Source of the DNA: Micromonospora sp. ATCC 39149
Lineage (GTDB): Bacteria > Actinomycetota > Actinomycetes > Mycobacteriales > Micromonosporaceae
Reading direction: 5' to 3'
Assembly (NCBI RefSeq): GCF_000158815.1
Contig: NZ_GG657738.1
Location: forward strand, 6,150,068-6,200,718
DNA: 50,651 nucleotides
Of this stretch, positions 50,246 through 50,651 are shown piece by piece. How positions within the stretch are numbered: position 1 is the first letter of the stretch; each line of letters opens with the position of its first letter. The position numbers and the translations under genes are program-made. The notes beneath the pieces were generated by a model, which was given only the letters and a program-made list of their open reading frames with translations, was not told the origin of the DNA and made no database searches.

Positions 50246-50651
50246 ATGGCGGCTGTGGTGCTACCGGTGGTGGTCGGGGAGGTCGCGCGCCTGCTCGGCG
50301 TGCCCCCGGAGACGGTCGACTGCGAGGGAACCCTCGTCGACCAGGGGATCGGTTCGGTCCTCGGGATGGACCTCGTCGACGCGCTCAACGCTGCGCTCGA
50401 ACTGGACCTGGGCCCGGAGGTGGTCTACGACCACCCCACGCCGGTCCGGCTGGCCGAGGAGATCGACCGGCGGCGCGTCCCGACACCCGCTCCCGCCGTC
50501 TGCGGGCCGGGTCTCGACGGCGACCTCGACGACCCGGTACGGCGGCACGTCGCGGCGCTCGCCGGCCTGCCGGTCGACGTGGTCGTCCCCGACGTGCCTC
50601 TGGTGGACCAGGGGATCAACTCGGTGCGGTCGGTCGACCTGGTGGACGCCC
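50246..50651 (+). CDS. Tandem acyl carrier protein (3' truncated by window)
   Basis: The ATG at 50246 (12 bases after the methyltransferase stop, with GGGGACGGAGCG upstream) starts a protein with two carrier domains in the visible 135 residues. The first has attachment Ser37 in VDQGIGSVLGMDLVDAL and ends in the usual YDHPTPVRLAEEI. After a short Pro/Ala linker a second has Ser126 in VDQGINSVRSVDLVDA and runs off the window. The residue before Ser is Gly or Asn and not the usual Asp of GxDS, an uncommon variant seen in both copies. It would be loaded by the AT-AT protein and activated by the Sfp-like enzyme. Further domains may follow outside the window. Confidence 0.88.
   Translation, partial: MAAVVLPVVVGEVARLLGVPPETVDCEGTLVDQGIGSVLGMDLVDALNAALELDLGPEVVYDHPTPVRLAEEIDRRRVPTPAPAVCGPGLDGDLDDPVRRHVAALAGLPVDVVVPDVPLVDQGINSVRSVDLVDA

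Noticed and set aside
1..50651. tRNA, rRNA, CRISPR arrays, riboswitches
   Set aside because: No cloverleaf-like CCA ends, no repeat-spacer pattern and no convincing riboswitch (including upstream of the MetE-like gene) were found by reading; absence by eye is not proof.

Overview
The window is about 50.7 kb of very GC-rich DNA. It has actinomycete-type gene organisation: GTG and TTG starts, GTGA/ATGA/TGATG overlaps, modular PKS parts, a DrrAB-type exporter, LPxTG surface anchoring and an F420-type oxidoreductase remnant. A Micromonosporaceae-like actinomycete fits, but genus and family are inference because there is no rRNA or other marker gene.

Left edge (1-7.4 kb): the last part of a modular type I polyketide synthase (DH-KR-ACP plus a C-terminal docking tail, no thioesterase) runs in from outside. 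It is followed by a DrrA/DrrB-like ABC exporter, a GT-B glycosyltransferase and, on the other strand, a NarL-type two-component system. This looks like the edge of a glycosylated-polyketide cluster.

7.5-24 kb: a metabolic region. It holds a broken P-type ATPase tail, a glycogen-debranching-type glucosidase with an SCP2-like partner, and an aromatic-type aldehyde dehydrogenase. A long minus-strand operon then encodes a MalEFGK-type sugar/polyol importer with two different ATPases (one lacks the H-loop histidine), a second aldehyde dehydrogenase, an iron alcohol dehydrogenase and two small ORFs. A divergent GntR regulator, a DJ-1/PfpI protein and a meta-cleavage-type hydrolase face it.

24-31 kb: past an insertion-sequence scar lies the most interesting unit, a compact RiPP-type operon: MFS exporter, S9 prolyl-oligopeptidase-like protease, a 32-residue precursor ending in an alternating Val/Thr tail, a B12-binding radical SAM enzyme of the RiPP C-methyltransferase type (CX7CX2C), and a DUF5825-like protein. 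A perfect 14-bp hairpin sits between the precursor and the radical SAM gene, and another hairpin follows the operon.

31-41 kb: a gene graveyard with remnants of an alpha/beta hydrolase, a PLP enzyme, an acyl-CoA dehydrogenase, an inositol monophosphatase, a PNPOx-like protein and three insertion-sequence families. It is interrupted by apparently intact genes: a chromate resistance set (ChrA and a two-piece ChrB with an operator-like repeat), a MetE-like methyltransferase and an LPVTG surface protein.

41-50.7 kb: a second polyketide or fatty-acid-type cluster runs off the right edge. It encodes an alpha/beta hydrolase, an ABC exporter, a phosphopantetheinyl transferase, a trans-acting AT-AT-ER (PfaD-like) protein with an apparent frameshift, another hydrolase, a SAM methyltransferase and a tandem acyl carrier protein. 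The free-standing acyltransferases and enoyl reductase point to trans-AT or PUFA-like assembly, unlike the modular enzyme at the left edge. No tRNA, rRNA or CRISPR array was seen.
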